From assembly GCF_949628265.1 (NCBI RefSeq), contig NC_088789.1, positions 25,909,883 through 25,973,882 of the forward strand: 64,000 nt of DNA, written 5' to 3'. Source of the stretch: Cloeon dipterum (Eukaryota > Arthropoda > Insecta > Ephemeroptera > Baetidae). A model generated the notes under the pieces. The model did not search any database and was not told the origin of the DNA. It saw nothing but the letters and a program-made list of their open reading frames with translations. A program made the translations under genes and the position numbers. This document shows, in pieces, positions 46,001 through 59,600 of this stretch; position 1 is the stretch's first letter, and each line of letters opens with the position of its first letter.

Positions 46001-49000
46001 ATTCAGATTGGATATCTTCTAGACTGCGCGTGATGTCATCGCTCTCCCTTGCAAAATGCAGAATGAGCATGACCGAACTTTCACGTTTTAAACGGCGTAT
46101 TATTAAAACTTCTCGTGATCAAATTTGATTTGAGAAATGTGCTCAATCCTAAATTTAAATTTAACAAGCCAGAGGAGCCAGAGAAGTAACAAGTCAAGCG
46201 TGAAGTAATAAGCAAATAAAAGCTAAAACCAACTAAAACTTTTCATCTTTGCCTGACTCGTAATAAGGGTGAGCATGTATAACTGCGGTTATTCTTGGTT
46301 CTTACCTGCAGGACATAGAAATCGAGAAACAGAAAATGAAAATCAGAGCAGTGGAATTTTTGGAATTTCAGACATTGCAGGTGCTGGGCATCGTAATGTC
46401 ATTAATTTTAAGACTGGTATTATTAAATAATTCCTCTTTTTATTGCCCTGATTGTTGGCTATATCCATTAAATGGGCAACTGGAAAATCGTCCTGGTCCC
46501 GGTAAAATTGCGCAACTTTCAACACCCAAACGCGAATTTCCTTGTTGCTAGAAAAGGACAATTAATTCGACAGTGAAAATTTGGGTGTTTGTTCAAAGTT
46601 GCGCAATTTTACCGGGACCAGGACGAAATCAAAGAAATATAGCCTAAGAATTATTGACACCCTGAGCAATTGTGACGTCACAATGTCCTGCGACTGCTTT
46701 CCTTATGTCCAGCGCTTGTCAGCTATAACGTGACGGCTGATTTAAAAAATATATTTCCGCATCTAAGAAAATAGAAAAAGCGGTCATCTGTTACTATGAA
46801 TGAGTGAGGTTTTTGTATACTTTTTTAATTTTTATCCCTCTCCTGTGTATTCTCAAACAAGAAAACACCCCACGCTCATATGGCAGTGATTGCGAAGAGC
46901 CTATGGAACTGACATTTATACCTTTCCAACCAGTTTTGGGGATTTTCCAGCACGGTGAAAGAGAGTCGCTCGCGCTTTACGTACTACTTCACCAAGGTTT
47001 TCTCGAACGACTTGTTTCGGTACTCCCATCATCAGATAAATTTAAATTCCGAAAAGTTAATACCATCTCAAAATATGCATATAGCAAAAGATAATTATGT
47101 GGAAATTTTGAAAGCTGAAACCCTGTATTTTCACACAAATATTTTTTTTTAAACCGATTGAAACTCCATCAGTCATTTTTATTGCTTGGCTCATCACGCA
47201 CGTTTGTTTTCTCTTGGTCCAAGTCCAAAAAGACATAGTCTAATAAATCCTGTCGTGATCACACGGCGTCAAAAGACACAGCACGCTCTTGTTGTTTGAA
47301 AAATGCAGTTAGACACATCATTTTTCACCTCTTGTCAGCCACACCGTTCGCTGATTTCACACTCACGAGCGATGCCAAACTTGGAAACAGTTAAAAGAGC
47401 AATAATTGGAAGTGCATTTTTTCTGTTACCGCGTGTGTGTCAAAAAGACGGTTAACTGTACCCGCGGAAAACACGCAACTATTAATTTAACTGCTCGTCT
47501 CGGCATCCTCCGTCGTGGATTTTATGATCTAACACTCTAAACATGTACATGACAAATAATTAAAAATTACAGTATATCGTAAAGTTAACAACCGGCAGTT
47601 CTCAAGCAGCTCGTAGGAGAAAAAGTTTCATTTTCTTTTCACTTTTGAGTGTGTACAATAGAGACAATAATAATAATTATTACCATGCGCGCACATGTCG
47701 GCTGTTCGCGTTCAATAATTCTGTATATTTCACATTCCGGCGTGCGCTCGCTCGCTCACTCGCTCGCATTATAAATTATCAGCGGAATTAATAATGCATC
47801 GCACCAACGGACGGAAGCTGCACGTTCGAGCAGAACGAGAGGAACACGTTTATTGCTCCCTCGATCGCGCGGCGTGTATATGAGTAAAAATTCAAGAGTG
47901 TGATTCAACAGCAATTACGTCGACGCGCGGGGATGTACACGTACATGTGTTTCAGGTACACACGCTCGGCGCGGAACCAATACGATCGCGTCGGGGGTCA
48001 TCGTCCTATTCGGACCGCGCGCGCGGCGTCGACGTCGACGGTCTGCCCCCGGAGATGCAGAATTCATCTCGGGGCAGACTCACAAACGCCTCCACAAGCG
48101 CGTCTTTATGGCTCCTCGTCGGCCTGAAGGTTGCAGTCTAGCAGTTATTGAACTTTGCGCTTCCACAGTTGCATAGTACTCGGTCGCAGCGCGGGTATTA
48201 TTATTTTAATTAGCTGCTGCTGCACGGCGAATATTGAACTCGGTCTCGGGTTGAACGCTTTTTCCTTCTTTCGCACGTACGTCTCGGGAGAAAAACAAGG
48301 ATTGGATATTGAATGCAGAGCGGAATGAGATATTGTTGCATTTGTGACGAGGGTAATGCACCTCATCGGCGGAGGTCGCCACGCTGACAAATTATAATTT
48401 TTCCCAGCTCTTAAGTAATAAGCAAGTTAGTATTTCGCCTCATCGACCGGTGAAACTGCTGTTCAGACTGCTCCTTTTACAGAGGTATGCAGTGCAAAGG
48501 CAGACATATCTGGATTTAGGAAAAATTTCCTTGTTTGCCAAACAGATGGTGGCAGGCTTTCACGTAACAGAAAAACCCCACGTCAAGCAAGCCTTCTGGC
48601 TCACAACTATTAATGGAGAAATGAAATGCCACCGTTTGCATAAACGAATTCCTCTGATTCACATAATATTAAGAATTAATTCGGAAATGATTTGAGCAAT
48701 TTAAATAGTGGGAATAGGTCCGAATTTTATTGTTATAGTCAAATTAATCCATTTTTTTCAAGCTAATACGAGTGTTTTTAGATGGTTTCTATTACAAATT
48801 CAACTGTCTTTCGAATATAAATCACAGTGTTTTTTCAACGTTTCAAATTAATTTACAAAAGTTTAAATTCAGCATAAGGAGAAAAATTAATTTCCTACCT
48901 ATTTCTGGAAAACTCAATAAAGTTTGTTGAAGATCTCGTAGGAGATATGGAGAAGAACAATAATAACTATCTAAAATATTTCATTGCTTAAAATCAAGAC

Positions 49001-52000
49001 GTCTTGTTTGTTTTTTTACGATATATATAGCTGCCAAATTGCCTGTGGAGTGGAGCGAGGTCCACTTATATCGTCACAAACGCGGCTGGAAAGCCCTGCT
49101 GCTTTGAGTAGGCGTGCGAAACATTTGTACAGATTTATTGTCTTTCTGACTGTGAAGTTGAACCGCGCCTCGCCAGGGCCGAGATCGGTTTTTTCCTCCT
49201 TCCAAATAAGCCCAAATGTTGCTGCGACCTTTTCGCGCGACCCGCGGCAACTTTACAGTTAGCTGCCTCGTTAAGTTAAAGTGAACTCATGAATATTGAG
49301 GAACAAATCGGAGATGCCGCCGCCGGCTGATATAATGACGTGAATGAAACACTCAGCTGCGTCTGAAATTGTTATATTCAGCCGATTAAGCAAGGAGGAA
49401 CGCGCATCCTTTAATCGGCTAATTAAAGACCGACACGGCGCTCTGCTCCGATGGAGCATTGACTCGGAAATAAAATGGCGAACGCGTGCATAATAAACGC
49501 TTTTATTATTCGCGAGGAAGTGAGTAACAAATAAAATGCATCTTCTCATTCACGGAAAGCTTTCAACGTGTTAAGAGCATCCTGACTCATCGTTTTGTTG
49601 AATTTTTTTTCCACTGCACGTCTGCGATGCTCTCAGGGTCGCTTCCAACACGGCAGGAGCCGCGGAGGAGAGGAAGCGCTCGCTGCCTTTCGAGGAACAT
49701 CCTTATTGTTTGCCACCCGTCTAGCGTTCGCACATAGTTATGCACTGGTGTTGTAATCATTTCAGAGGTCGCAACAGAATTGGAGGAAACTCGTCTTTAA
49801 TTTGGAGATTAAAATCTCAACAAAAACGAACATTCGATTTTGGCCTTGGAGAGCGTCTGTTATTATACATTATAATATCTTTTGATTTATTTCCAATGCA
49901 GGGACGATATTTAATTTTCTCTAGAAAAAGTCAAACCATTTCCATGATCGATAAACAAATTGTTCAACAATTTCCAATAGCAAAAAATGACCTTCCTACA
50001 ATAAAAATTCAAATTTTGCCAATTTTCTCCAAAATTCACAGTGCTTGAACATATTTTCTTGGCATATTCCGATTCCTCTCGTCGAGATCCGTCCAACGGT
50101 GTATGCCACTTATTGGGGAAACTCTTGATTTTGAAATTAAATCGGATTTCAATTAAGGAGACAGCCATTACCATTTGAAAAGCACGGTAACCTTCCAGCC
50201 TATTTTCTCAAAAAATTACAGCGCTCCTTAGGTCAATTTAGGCTTCAACTGAATTCTAAGGGACGAGTTTATGCATTGGCAACAAGCATTTTCCAGGCTT
50301 TTGCAGTATCATTCCTCTTTAAGCAAAAAAATACAGTCTCAAAATTCATACTTCGGGTTGTGAAACAGTAAGAAAATTTACTTAAGAGAATGCTAAACAC
50401 AAATTACTCCCCACCTCTATTTAAATTACATGAATGTTGCAACTCAATCAAATTGACAGTACAAGGCAATAACACGAATTATCACTTTGAATTTCGTCCT
50501 CTATTAAATATAACAAGACGCAAGACGCAGACAGTAATTACAAGAAACTAGATCTGCCGGCACACACGCGCATAGTAATAAACGCAATTTCATTGTTCGG
50601 TTGAGCCTGGAGTCGTGAAAAGTTGAAAAGAGCTGGTTTGCAGCTGCTTGCATGTTATGATTATTCAACGTACGTGTTTAAATGCACTGGCTGGATATTG
50701 TGCAGTCAGCAGTGAAAGTGTCTCGCTGGGTTTTAGCACGGCTGTGTGAGAGGCGCGCCCATTGTAGGTGTTTGTGAACGTCTATACTTACTCACGGCGT
50801 TGTAAATTTATTGTAAAAATACATAAGGCTCTTGTGGGCTGCGCGCGGTACATAAGCCGGAGAAAAATCATGAATCAGAGTGCAATTTAAACTGGTTCAA
50901 TTCACTTTCGATCTTTGCTAATTGAGCCGTTCACCGCGAGTAGACAAAATCACGATTCTGTGTGTTTCTGGGCATCCAGCAATTATTTTAGTCAAGAACA
51001 AACAGTTCTGCTGCAATGATTTTCAAAGAGACGGAATGCGTTTAATAATGCGGTCGCTGAGCAGGATAATAATTTCAAATACATAAGGAAAAACTCTTGT
51101 GCTTGCAATATGCAATCCTCTTATTTATTTATGCATTCGGGATGGAGAGTTGAGCAATTGCAACTGTACGTTTTTGCGATGCTAGGATGATGAATAATAA
51201 ATTGCACCATTCTCTAGTCTAATTGCGTTACATATAAAAACATATTTTGAAAATAAATATATTCTATCTTTAATTTAATAATAAACAAAAAAACTCTAGC
51301 AGCAAAGATTGGAACAATTTTCTCACAGGTTTTTGCTAACTGTCAGAGCAAAGATTCCCAGCACCAAATCATGCATCCGGTACGCTTCTCTGAACCAGCA
51401 CGACACCGCGCCCAACTGTATAACGCAAACGCGAAATTCGCACCGAAAAGGCGCCGATTCGCTCAATCAGACCGTAGTGCGGCGATTTGAAGCGTGCAAT
51501 CTGTATAACATAATATTATATACGAGGGGCAATTCCAGATTGAGCGTGAAGGTTAGCAACAAATAGCCACCACGCATGTTGGAGACCGCCACGCCCTGTG
51601 GACCTGCCTTAATTTTCCGCCTCCACCGGCGCCCGAGAAGTAGTTTTCGAAAAATCCAATCTATCCAGTTTATAATTACCTTTCGGAACGTGAAAGTCAT
51701 TGTCCTGCTGTTGAGCGAGGAAAGGTGACATTTTGCATTCACCGCAGCGGAGACGGTCATTGTGTATTTTACACGGAGCAAAAAGTGGTTTTGCAGTAAA
51801 TAACTTTTTCCGAGAAAAGGTCGAGTGCAGAGGCGCTGGCGATAATTCAACTGCATGGGCGGCAAAAAGCGCCTCGACAATTTACAACAGCAGAGCAGCA
51901 GAGTCGTCGTTCGTTTTGTATCAAGATAAAAATGCTGGTTGCGTGACTCACTTTGCAGAGATGCTTTTTGCCCGTGTCACTCGTGAATAAATGCTTTAAT

Positions 52001-55000
52001 TGTTCGCTGGAAAAAAATAACAGCATTTCGTTCCAGGTGCCTAATTGGTCGTTCGGCGCCGCGAACCGCCCCTCGCCTCTGATATTCGCTTTGGCTGCAC
52101 GAAATAATTGGTAATTTACGGCATAGCTTTTAGCTTTGACACCAAAGCCTTAAAAGTCTTGTAAAATCGCGCCTCTGTAGCCAAGAACCAATCGTTTAAG
52201 GGCTTTGAACATTTTCTGAGTGTTTTTTTTTAATTTGGTCGTTCTAATAATTATGACAAAGACGAGTGCAATAATATATTGAGAGTAATCAAGTTAAAGC
52301 AGTTAAAAATCAATACCATGCAAATTAAGATAATTCAAGGGAAAATAACGCTCTCTTTGGTTTGAAAATATTAATTTAAGATCGTGTTAATACAATTATA
52401 GCTGCATGGTTTGAACATAACTCATTATTACTGTCTTACCCTCAAAAGCCGATTGCATGACTATCTAAATTGCCCTAGTTATCTGACTTTTATTGCACTT
52501 GCTGCGTAACCGTTGTCAGCCACTTGTCAAAATCATGTTTTCCGCATTAAATACTGCAAAGAGCGTGACTTTCTTTCTTTCTTTCGGTAAGCAGAGAGGT
52601 TAAATGCGGCTTTTTACGAACCGCACTTTTAATGTACCGGAGAAAAGAAAGCGTCTAGTGGAGGCGAATATATATTCAATAATAAATTCCCGCGAAAAAA
52701 GTGAGTCGCGGGTGACGCAAAAATTACTTTCGCCGGTGCCATCTACGCCTTCGACTCAAATTTAAAATAGTGGCACGAAATAGGCCGCTGCGCGCCGAAA
52801 ACAACAATGCACATTAAAATTATAATCAAATGCATATTTATATGAAAGTAGATATTTTTTCCAGTTCCCACACACGCGCGTGCAGAGAGTGAAAAAAAAA
52901 TGCAAAAAGGTCCGTCGAGAGCGAGTGCGAGTCCGGGAAGGTCGGCCGTAGGAAGATTTTGCAGAGGCAGCGCTTTAGGACAAGAGCGTGGGACCCTCGA
53001 GAGACGCTCGTGGGTCACCACAAGCCTCGCTGCGGCGCAAACAGAGAAAGTGAATATGACACCAACTGGGCGCTCTATGATCGTTATTATATATATATAT
53101 CTGCGCTTGCACTTACGTCACACACGTCTTTGCAGAGATTTACTCGCATTCGCCATATCGCCACCCTCGGCAATTTATACAAAGGAAGAAAGCTGCGTTA
53201 ATAAATTAAATATTTGCAGCTGCTTTCTACAGTTTGGACTTTGCATTGTGTGGAAAGTCTGCTGGGTCGGGACTTCTGCTAATATTTCGGCGATAATTGG
53301 ACAGGTGTGGACGCGACAAGCTGAAGAGCGCAGCAGCTTGCGTAATGTCTCGTTGGGAAATGTTGGCGCGACCCAAGATGGTTGGAAACTTATTCACAAC
53401 GAACGCCAGGCTCGCATAAATATACAGAAACCGGCTGCTTAAACGATTGAGAGAATAGGTTGGCAACAGTTCTGAAATCGCTACGGCTTGACTATTTTGA
53501 ACTTGAAATGATGTAAAAATTCGTCCTACTTTTATTTATGTAATTAACACGTGACTCAAAATTTCAAAATTATATTAATAAAGTGTCGCGTGTCTTGCGA
53601 ACTTTGAACGGATTTTTTTCAATATTTTAAACAAAATTTTAATGTAGAAATTGCAACTGTTGCAGCATTTTTCTATATCATTTGAAAATATGGATATCAA
53701 ACCCTTCGTAGGTTAAAGAATGTGCCCACATCATTGAATAAAATCCAGCTAACATTTCCAATAAGCACTGGAGCTTGTATTTCATCCATTATGCATCAAA
53801 GAACCGATCAGATCGCGACTCGGCGCTAATTTCACTGCAGCTTAAATGGTAAATAAATTGGCTCTCGCGCGTAATTCGAGTCTGCACCTCGTTACAGAAG
53901 CGAGTAAGACGATATTATTTTCTTTTCTATAAGAAATCGAATTCCTTCGGCGGTTAGTTATATAAGTCGCGTGTGTGTTTATGCCGAGAGTGCGTCAGAG
54001 CGAGTATCAATTGCACGCGAATTTTCAGCTCCGTCGAACGCTGATCTGGTCTCCATATCGGCGGCACAATTGCCGGAATCGTCTGCCGCTGCAAGGTCGC
54101 GGAGCAAATAAGATGAAGCATCCCCGGCGCGTGACATCAGCAAAGGGCATGCATATATGACATAAGGCGCCTTTATGCTGCTCGTCAGGGTACGCTCAGG
54201 CTCAGGGGCCTCCTTGCAAGCAAGGCGAGTCGGCGCAGCGCCTACGCGAGGCCTTCAGGTGACGTCACCTCCACACAGCCAGCCAGGGCTTTCAAGGTTT
54301 GCCTCCTGCTCGCTCCGAGAAAGAATAATATATAACGTACGTATGTACATGCGACTCACTCGGTACACACATATTTATTCCTTGATTGTTAAGAAGAAAA
54401 AAGAATCTGGGTATATAGATATCCATACAATGGCGCTTTGTGTTCGGGACAAATAAATTTGCCTTGCTTCGGATGATGCACCGCCGTGGAAAATTAATAT
54501 TCACGGCACGAGATCCTCACGCATAATGGATGGAAAAATTTCTCCGGCTGAGACTCTCGTTTTCTATACTAGAAAATTTTGGGACTCTAAATTTCACGCA
54601 CGTCGTGTATTCAAATTAAGAAAATTACGTTTTTTTGTCACAGGGGGAGCGAGGCGACTCACGTTCTCTCACAATCAAAGAAAATGCAGCCGCGAGTACC
54701 TGACTTCCCGTTTCGATCAAGATATTTTTAGATTAAAATATATTTTGTTGCAGTTGGCACCGGCCAGGGTTTTGAAACAGCGTGTGAATAATAAATATTA
54801 TAAACGGCCAGAGCCCATTGGCCCACATTGTCAAGGCATTCTTTCAAAAGTCAAGGCAATTAATGGGAGATATTTTATATTTGAGAATTTCGGAGATCTA
54901 ATTACTGGCAGTCCGTGTCAAAGGTTAATTCAGTTACTTTGAAATGCTCAAAAATAGCTCAATGGGTGCCAATTTTGCTAGTTTTCGCACGTTTCCAGCG

Positions 55001-56674
55001 GCTTTAGTGATGAATATCTGAAGTTTCAATAAAAAACATCGATGGCGAAAAGATAACCCAATGTTATTGAGACCTGGTAAGCTCATAGCCCACGGCATGT
55101 GCTGAGCTGAGCAGAGATTAAAAAAATCTGCAAGGTTTAACCAGTCATAAGGGAAAACCGTTCAAAATCTGACGATCTTTGGGATAATTCTGTCCATTTT
55201 GAGTGGCAGTAGAAAACTTGAATTCTATCTTAAAAGTTTTAAAGCGACAATTTAAACGAGTTAAAAGAGTTTTACTGAATTTTCTAGGGCACCATCCGTT
55301 TTAAAGTGGAATGATACTGGGCAACAATTGAAAATTATTTAAATTGTTGGATGCCTTAAACAATTGACCGATAAACAATTTGTTCAAAAATTTGCAATAA
55401 TAAAAAAGACGTTCCTACAATAAAAATTCAAATTTTGCCAATTTTCTCCAAAATTTATTGTGCTTGAACTTATTTTCTTGGCATAAAATATTCCGATTCC
55501 TCACGTCGAGACCTGTCCAGCGGTGTATGCCACTTATTGGGGAAACTCTTGGTTTTGAAATTAAATCTGATTTCAAGTAAGGAGACAGCCATTACCATTT
55601 GAAAAGCACGGTAACTTTCCAGCCAATTTTCTCGAAAAATAACAGTGCTTCATCTTAGGTCAATTTAGGCTTTAACTGAATCCTAAGGGACGAGTTTATG
55701 CATTGGCAACAAGCATTTTCCAGGCTTTCCCAGTATCATTCCTCTTTAACATTATTTGACCTTCTTAAATACACTCTGGCAAACCCTGATTTTTGCCGTT
55801 TTTTTTTCAGTTTACCTTCGCACAGTCCCCAAACTCATGCCTTTCGTGAGCGAGGAAACAATCGATGTATAGTCAAGCGAGTATGAAAATCCGGAGCGAT
55901 TTAATTGTAGGTCGTTACCAACGACTGGATTTTCTGGTTGCAAACAAGGACTGGCGTTGCATAGCGGTAACAGGTGACCGCAGACTTTTAATCACGAATC
56001 ACTCTTGGAATATATAAACAATACACCAGCTCAATTATGCTTTTATCTGAATATCAATTTTTCTGCTCATTGCCATATATAATTTCTCCTGATCGTATTC
56101 TAAGCAGGTTTTTCATATCTATACGTATCTTTTCATTATTATAATTGGTTCTTATCACTATATTTGTATATCTATATGACAGAGCGAGGATATAAAATTT
56201 CCAGTGCGGCATTGTGCAATTAAGCGCCGCATTATAATATAATCCGTCATCCCACGAAGCGCTCTTCCTTTTCGTTCAAGGTCCGAACGATTAAATAGCA
56301 CGTAAAGGTGCACACAATACGCATCATCCCACTCATTTAATCCACCTACGTCATTCATTGCTCAGACTTTGCCGATTTTCACGCAAGAAAAGCCATAGAG
56401 GCCGCGTTGATGGATGTATTTATTTATTTTTTTTTCACCGAAGGCTGGATTGGAAAATCTCACGAAAGTCAACAAGAGAGACGCGCGCGCGGCTCTCACT
56501 CTCCGTGATTTACCGAAAAAGGCGAAATCCAGGAGCTGCGTAATTAACCGGCTCGCAGGTGCATCATTATTATAATGCGGCCGAACGCGAAAACGAAAGA
56601 AAAATCATGATGTGTGTTGGATAGGGGCTCACCATGAAGGAGTAGATCACAGTTGTTAGCAGTTGGGCCCTCAT
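40090..56674 (-). CDS. ZP-domain single-pass transmembrane protein (apical matrix / cuticlin-like)
   Basis: Minus-strand CDS exons, 5' to 3': 56674-56633, 43823-43482, 42443-42301, 42232-41990, 41927-41771, 41710-41549, 40299-40090, giving 432 aa. Exons 1 and 2 together form the signal peptide (MRAQLLTTVIYSFM joined to VLSLSARVNG). The ZP domain runs from ~residue 49 (VECAND) to ~325. Ten cysteines are visible, and insect ZP landmarks include FNTIVVQPHLKL, KCRYETR, GDPLSMFINL, ISDCMVRDG and YYQCHVRLC. A furin-type site (ARRRRQD) follows the domain, then a linker, one membrane helix (~20 hydrophobic residues ending LILCA), an RRRRS stop-transfer and a short cytoplasmic tail. Such proteins are cleaved and polymerise into apical extracellular matrix in cuticle-forming epithelia. 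Size and layout recall piopio-type proteins, but orthology cannot be assigned by eye. Confidence 0.9.
46489..46625. mobile_element. Family-B palindromic MITE, copy 3 (137 bp)
   Basis: It runs from CGTCCTGGTCCCGGTAAAAT to TTACCGGGACCAGGACG. The two halves are near-perfect inverted copies. AAAT is present immediately on both sides, a 4-bp target duplication. This is the best-preserved copy in the window. Confidence 0.9.
48041..48079. repeat. Strong short hairpin in a CpG-rich block
   Basis: GTCTGCCCC (48041-48049) pairs with GGGGCAGAC (48071-48079), and inside it GAGATG (48052-48057) pairs with CATCTC (48065-48070), leaving a two-base bulge and a 7-nt loop. The flanking sequence is unusually CpG-rich for this window. 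Confidence 0.6.
49949..50322 (+). repeat. Family-A interspersed repeat, copy 1
   Basis: About 375 bp shared with 55349-55748 and 63601-63947. Common words include GGGGAAACTCTTG, AAGGAGACAGCCATTACCAT, TTTATGCATTGGCAACAAGC and AGTATCATTCCTCTTTAA. It has no coding capacity. Confidence 0.85.
55349..55748 (+). repeat. Family-A interspersed repeat, copy 2
   Basis: Same orientation as copy 1, with high identity through GTGTATGCCACTTATTGGGG to CAGTATCATTCCTCTTTAA. It extends slightly further left (GGATGCCTTAAACAATTGAC), matching the centre of copy 3. Confidence 0.85.
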
Positions 56675-59600
56675 ATCTGCGAAAGAGAAAGCAAAAGATC
56701 AGTCAGTCTGCACCAGCAGCACACGCACACAGCAGAGCACAATAATGTTGTATTTATGAGAGAGGAGACGCTGAGAGGAATTGGGTCAGATTATATCCAT
56801 TATAGATTCAAATTTGTTTATTACGGATCAGCAGGGCAACTGTGCCCCATACATCCACATCCAGAACTTAACAAAAAATATAACAAAGCATTTTTTTTGT
56901 ATTTGATAACAGAGGGAATAGTAAAAATCAGTCTATCATATCAGTATTTGGCAAGAAATGTTTGGCTCAGTTTTTGTTTGAATGCACTTGAGTTCCCATT
57001 CATACACAGATTCGGCGACAGGTTGTTCCACAGGCGATAACAAATGACTTGGAAGCACTGCTCAGGCACTGTTACACATTATATCGCCAGTGGGTGAGGA
57101 GGATTTGCGGAGAAATAACAACAACCATAATGAGCGAGAGGTCTGGAACGAAAAGACGTGTACGCGACTGTTGACATCACGAAAGTGAAAACGCTCTCGG
57201 CCCGAAAATCCGTAAATAGGTGCTGCGGTACGTTTTGTTGGTTTAGAAATTTTTGCTGTGTGTTAATAACAACAAAACGTTCACAAACAAGACATAAAAA
57301 ATTAAATTTCGTTTTTAATGATTATTAAAAATAATCAAATAAAATTACATCCGATAAATTTTTGAATATTTTTGCTACACTCATTTAACTTTTGTTGTGA
57401 AAAAAAATTAGTTCTTTTGTAGAAAACGCACACACAAGGTAAATCCTTGGAGGCGTCTGTCAACGCCGAGACAGAAGTAAATCACCTCGCATCACAGATG
57501 TGAACAAATAACAGCAAAACACTTTAGATGCAGCGTGTACTGTACAGCGACGTGTAGGACGGCCTTCTCGAATGCACTTTAATTAATTGTTGCGAGCCAT
57601 GATTCTCGCTTTGTGTTTTCAGTGGGCGATCCAGCTCTGGCGGCGAGAATTAGCCCCTTTATTTGCCAGCCAGTTTTCCTGCTTTGCCTACTCAAGTACT
57701 CTCATATGTATACGTTCGCCCACGACTCTTTATATGAACGTTTTTGAGAAAAATGCAGTGTTGCTGTTAGACCTGATTGCTGTCGATTTCGATCGAAAGT
57801 AGGGATTGGAAATTGAGGGGGAAGAAGTACCGGGTTAATTGAACTTTATCGGGGGAGAAAAGTAAAAGCAATGAAAATTTAGATCATATCTTTTTTATTG
57901 GGAAATTTTATTTAACAGATTTTATCTTGATATAGGAACTCAATTTAATTCAATTTTTTTATTAATGCAAAAAAGGGCAGAGAATAAAATTTAAAAATTT
58001 TTGTCTTTGCGAAATTCAAGGTTTAAGATTTCCTGATTTCTTTTTTCAAAATAAAACTATTTCCCTTCGGACCTTTTGTTTGTAAAATATAATATACAAT
58101 AATTTAAATTTGTTCTTTTGAATGGTTAAAAATATATCAATAGTTATTTCAGATTTTTTAATACCTCTTTTTGGTTTTTGTTGCATATGAACGAGGATAT
58201 TGTAAGTATTTCAATTTTTTTTGTTGAAACTTATGGACAAAAAGCATAGTGAATGACGTAAAAGACACAATATATTCTTAGTTATTAGAATGAAATCTTG
58301 AACGTAGTAGACAAAGCCATTGCAGAAATTTACATAGACAATTACTTTTGAATCACACACAAAATCTCACACGTCTTTTACAAGTTTCTGCAACCGCGGA
58401 AAGAATCCCACAGGTTTTCTTCACCTTCGGTGATTTACGACACGAGTAAACACTCAACAAAACTCCCCTAGAGATTCATATTTTTACAAACCCCTGCATT
58501 GTCTGACTGACGAATATAATAAAAGTAAATCTCGTTTGGTAGCTCGAAACAGAAACGCCGCGCAGAGAAAAGTAAAAGGGGCCTTGAGGCGCTCACCTGG
58601 CCGAGAGTGACCGACCGTTCGCAGCGAATTTTGGGCACTCACCTGCGATTTTTGGATGACTTTTCAGCAGGTTCGATCAAGCCACGCACTTGGTCACCAA
58701 GCTCGTATCATCTGTCACGCGGGGACAGACGCTGGAGCGGCGCAATCCACTTCAAACCATGGCAAAGTCGACGATCGGTCGACGCGGCTGCACTTGGCGC
58801 CTTGCAGCTCTCTCCGGACACACACTCAGAATGGCTGCAACCTTTGCGCTGAGAGATTCCGACAGCCCAGCCAGAGAACGAGACGGCGATGACGTATTCA
58901 ACCTGACTCAGGGGCTCTCAGGTAGAGGGAGTTACCTGCCGCGCACTGCCCGCACCTCAACCTTGAGTCTTAATTGCAGCTCGATCGCTATATTTGTACG
59001 CCTTCTATAATAAAAAAGTTACAGAAAATTTGTGAAAATTACTTGAAATTATAGTACTTACCTGAAAATTAGGAAAAAACCTTTTTGAGAATATTGGCTC
59101 AAAAGCTTGCATGCTAATCAAGTCTCCCTACTGTAAAACCATGATTTAGTTTCAAAATTTCGCCAGAAGTGAAATTTGGCCTTGGTTTTAGGGATAAACT
59201 GTTGCTAAATTTCACAAAGAATTTTGACAATGAAATATTGCTATAGTGAAAATCTTCTTAACTGTTTTGGCCTTTATCTGAATTCTTTTCATGCAACGCA
59301 TTGTCGCTGCTAAAATTCTAAACGTCGATTTTTGCTTTTCCGCGGCATTCCATTGCTATTGCAGATTTTCTGCCAATTTTGTTGCTGCCTTGCAATTTTT
59401 TGCTAATATTTCTAATCATTAATTTTGTGTTGAATCAATTTAATGATGTTTTTCTTTGCGTGCACTATATTATTTGATTAGTTTTGGTAAATTATATGAG
59501 GGTTTTACAAGTTAAAACTCCAAAAATGATTAATTTAAAGCAAACGGCTATATTTTTGGGATTTCAGCATAAAAATTATATGAGCTGCGTTATGAAAAGC

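Larger units (their letters stand above)
43824..56632 (-). other. 12.8-kb first coding intron of the ZP gene
   Basis: It contains family-B MITE copy 3 (46489-46625), family-A copies 1 and 2 (49949-50322, 55349-55748), a CpG-rich stretch around 47680-48420 with a strong hairpin at 48041-48079, and otherwise AT-rich unique-looking DNA. Reading frames here (up to 180 codons at 52900-53442) show no recognisable domain and are rejected as genes. The length is typical of insect introns carrying developmental enhancers. Confidence 0.5.

Noticed and set aside
46804-47094. Frame with a signal-peptide-like start
   Set aside because: It begins with GTG rather than ATG and shows no domain or supporting exons.
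52900-53442. 180-codon open frame in the ZP first intron
   Set aside because: Low-complexity start, no recognisable domain, no splice or promoter context, and a composition like the surrounding GC-richer DNA. Long frames are expected there by chance.
54526-54942. 138-codon ATG-initiated frame in the ZP first intron
   Set aside because: Lys/Arg-rich with no motif, no homology recognised and no neighbouring exons; treated as chance.
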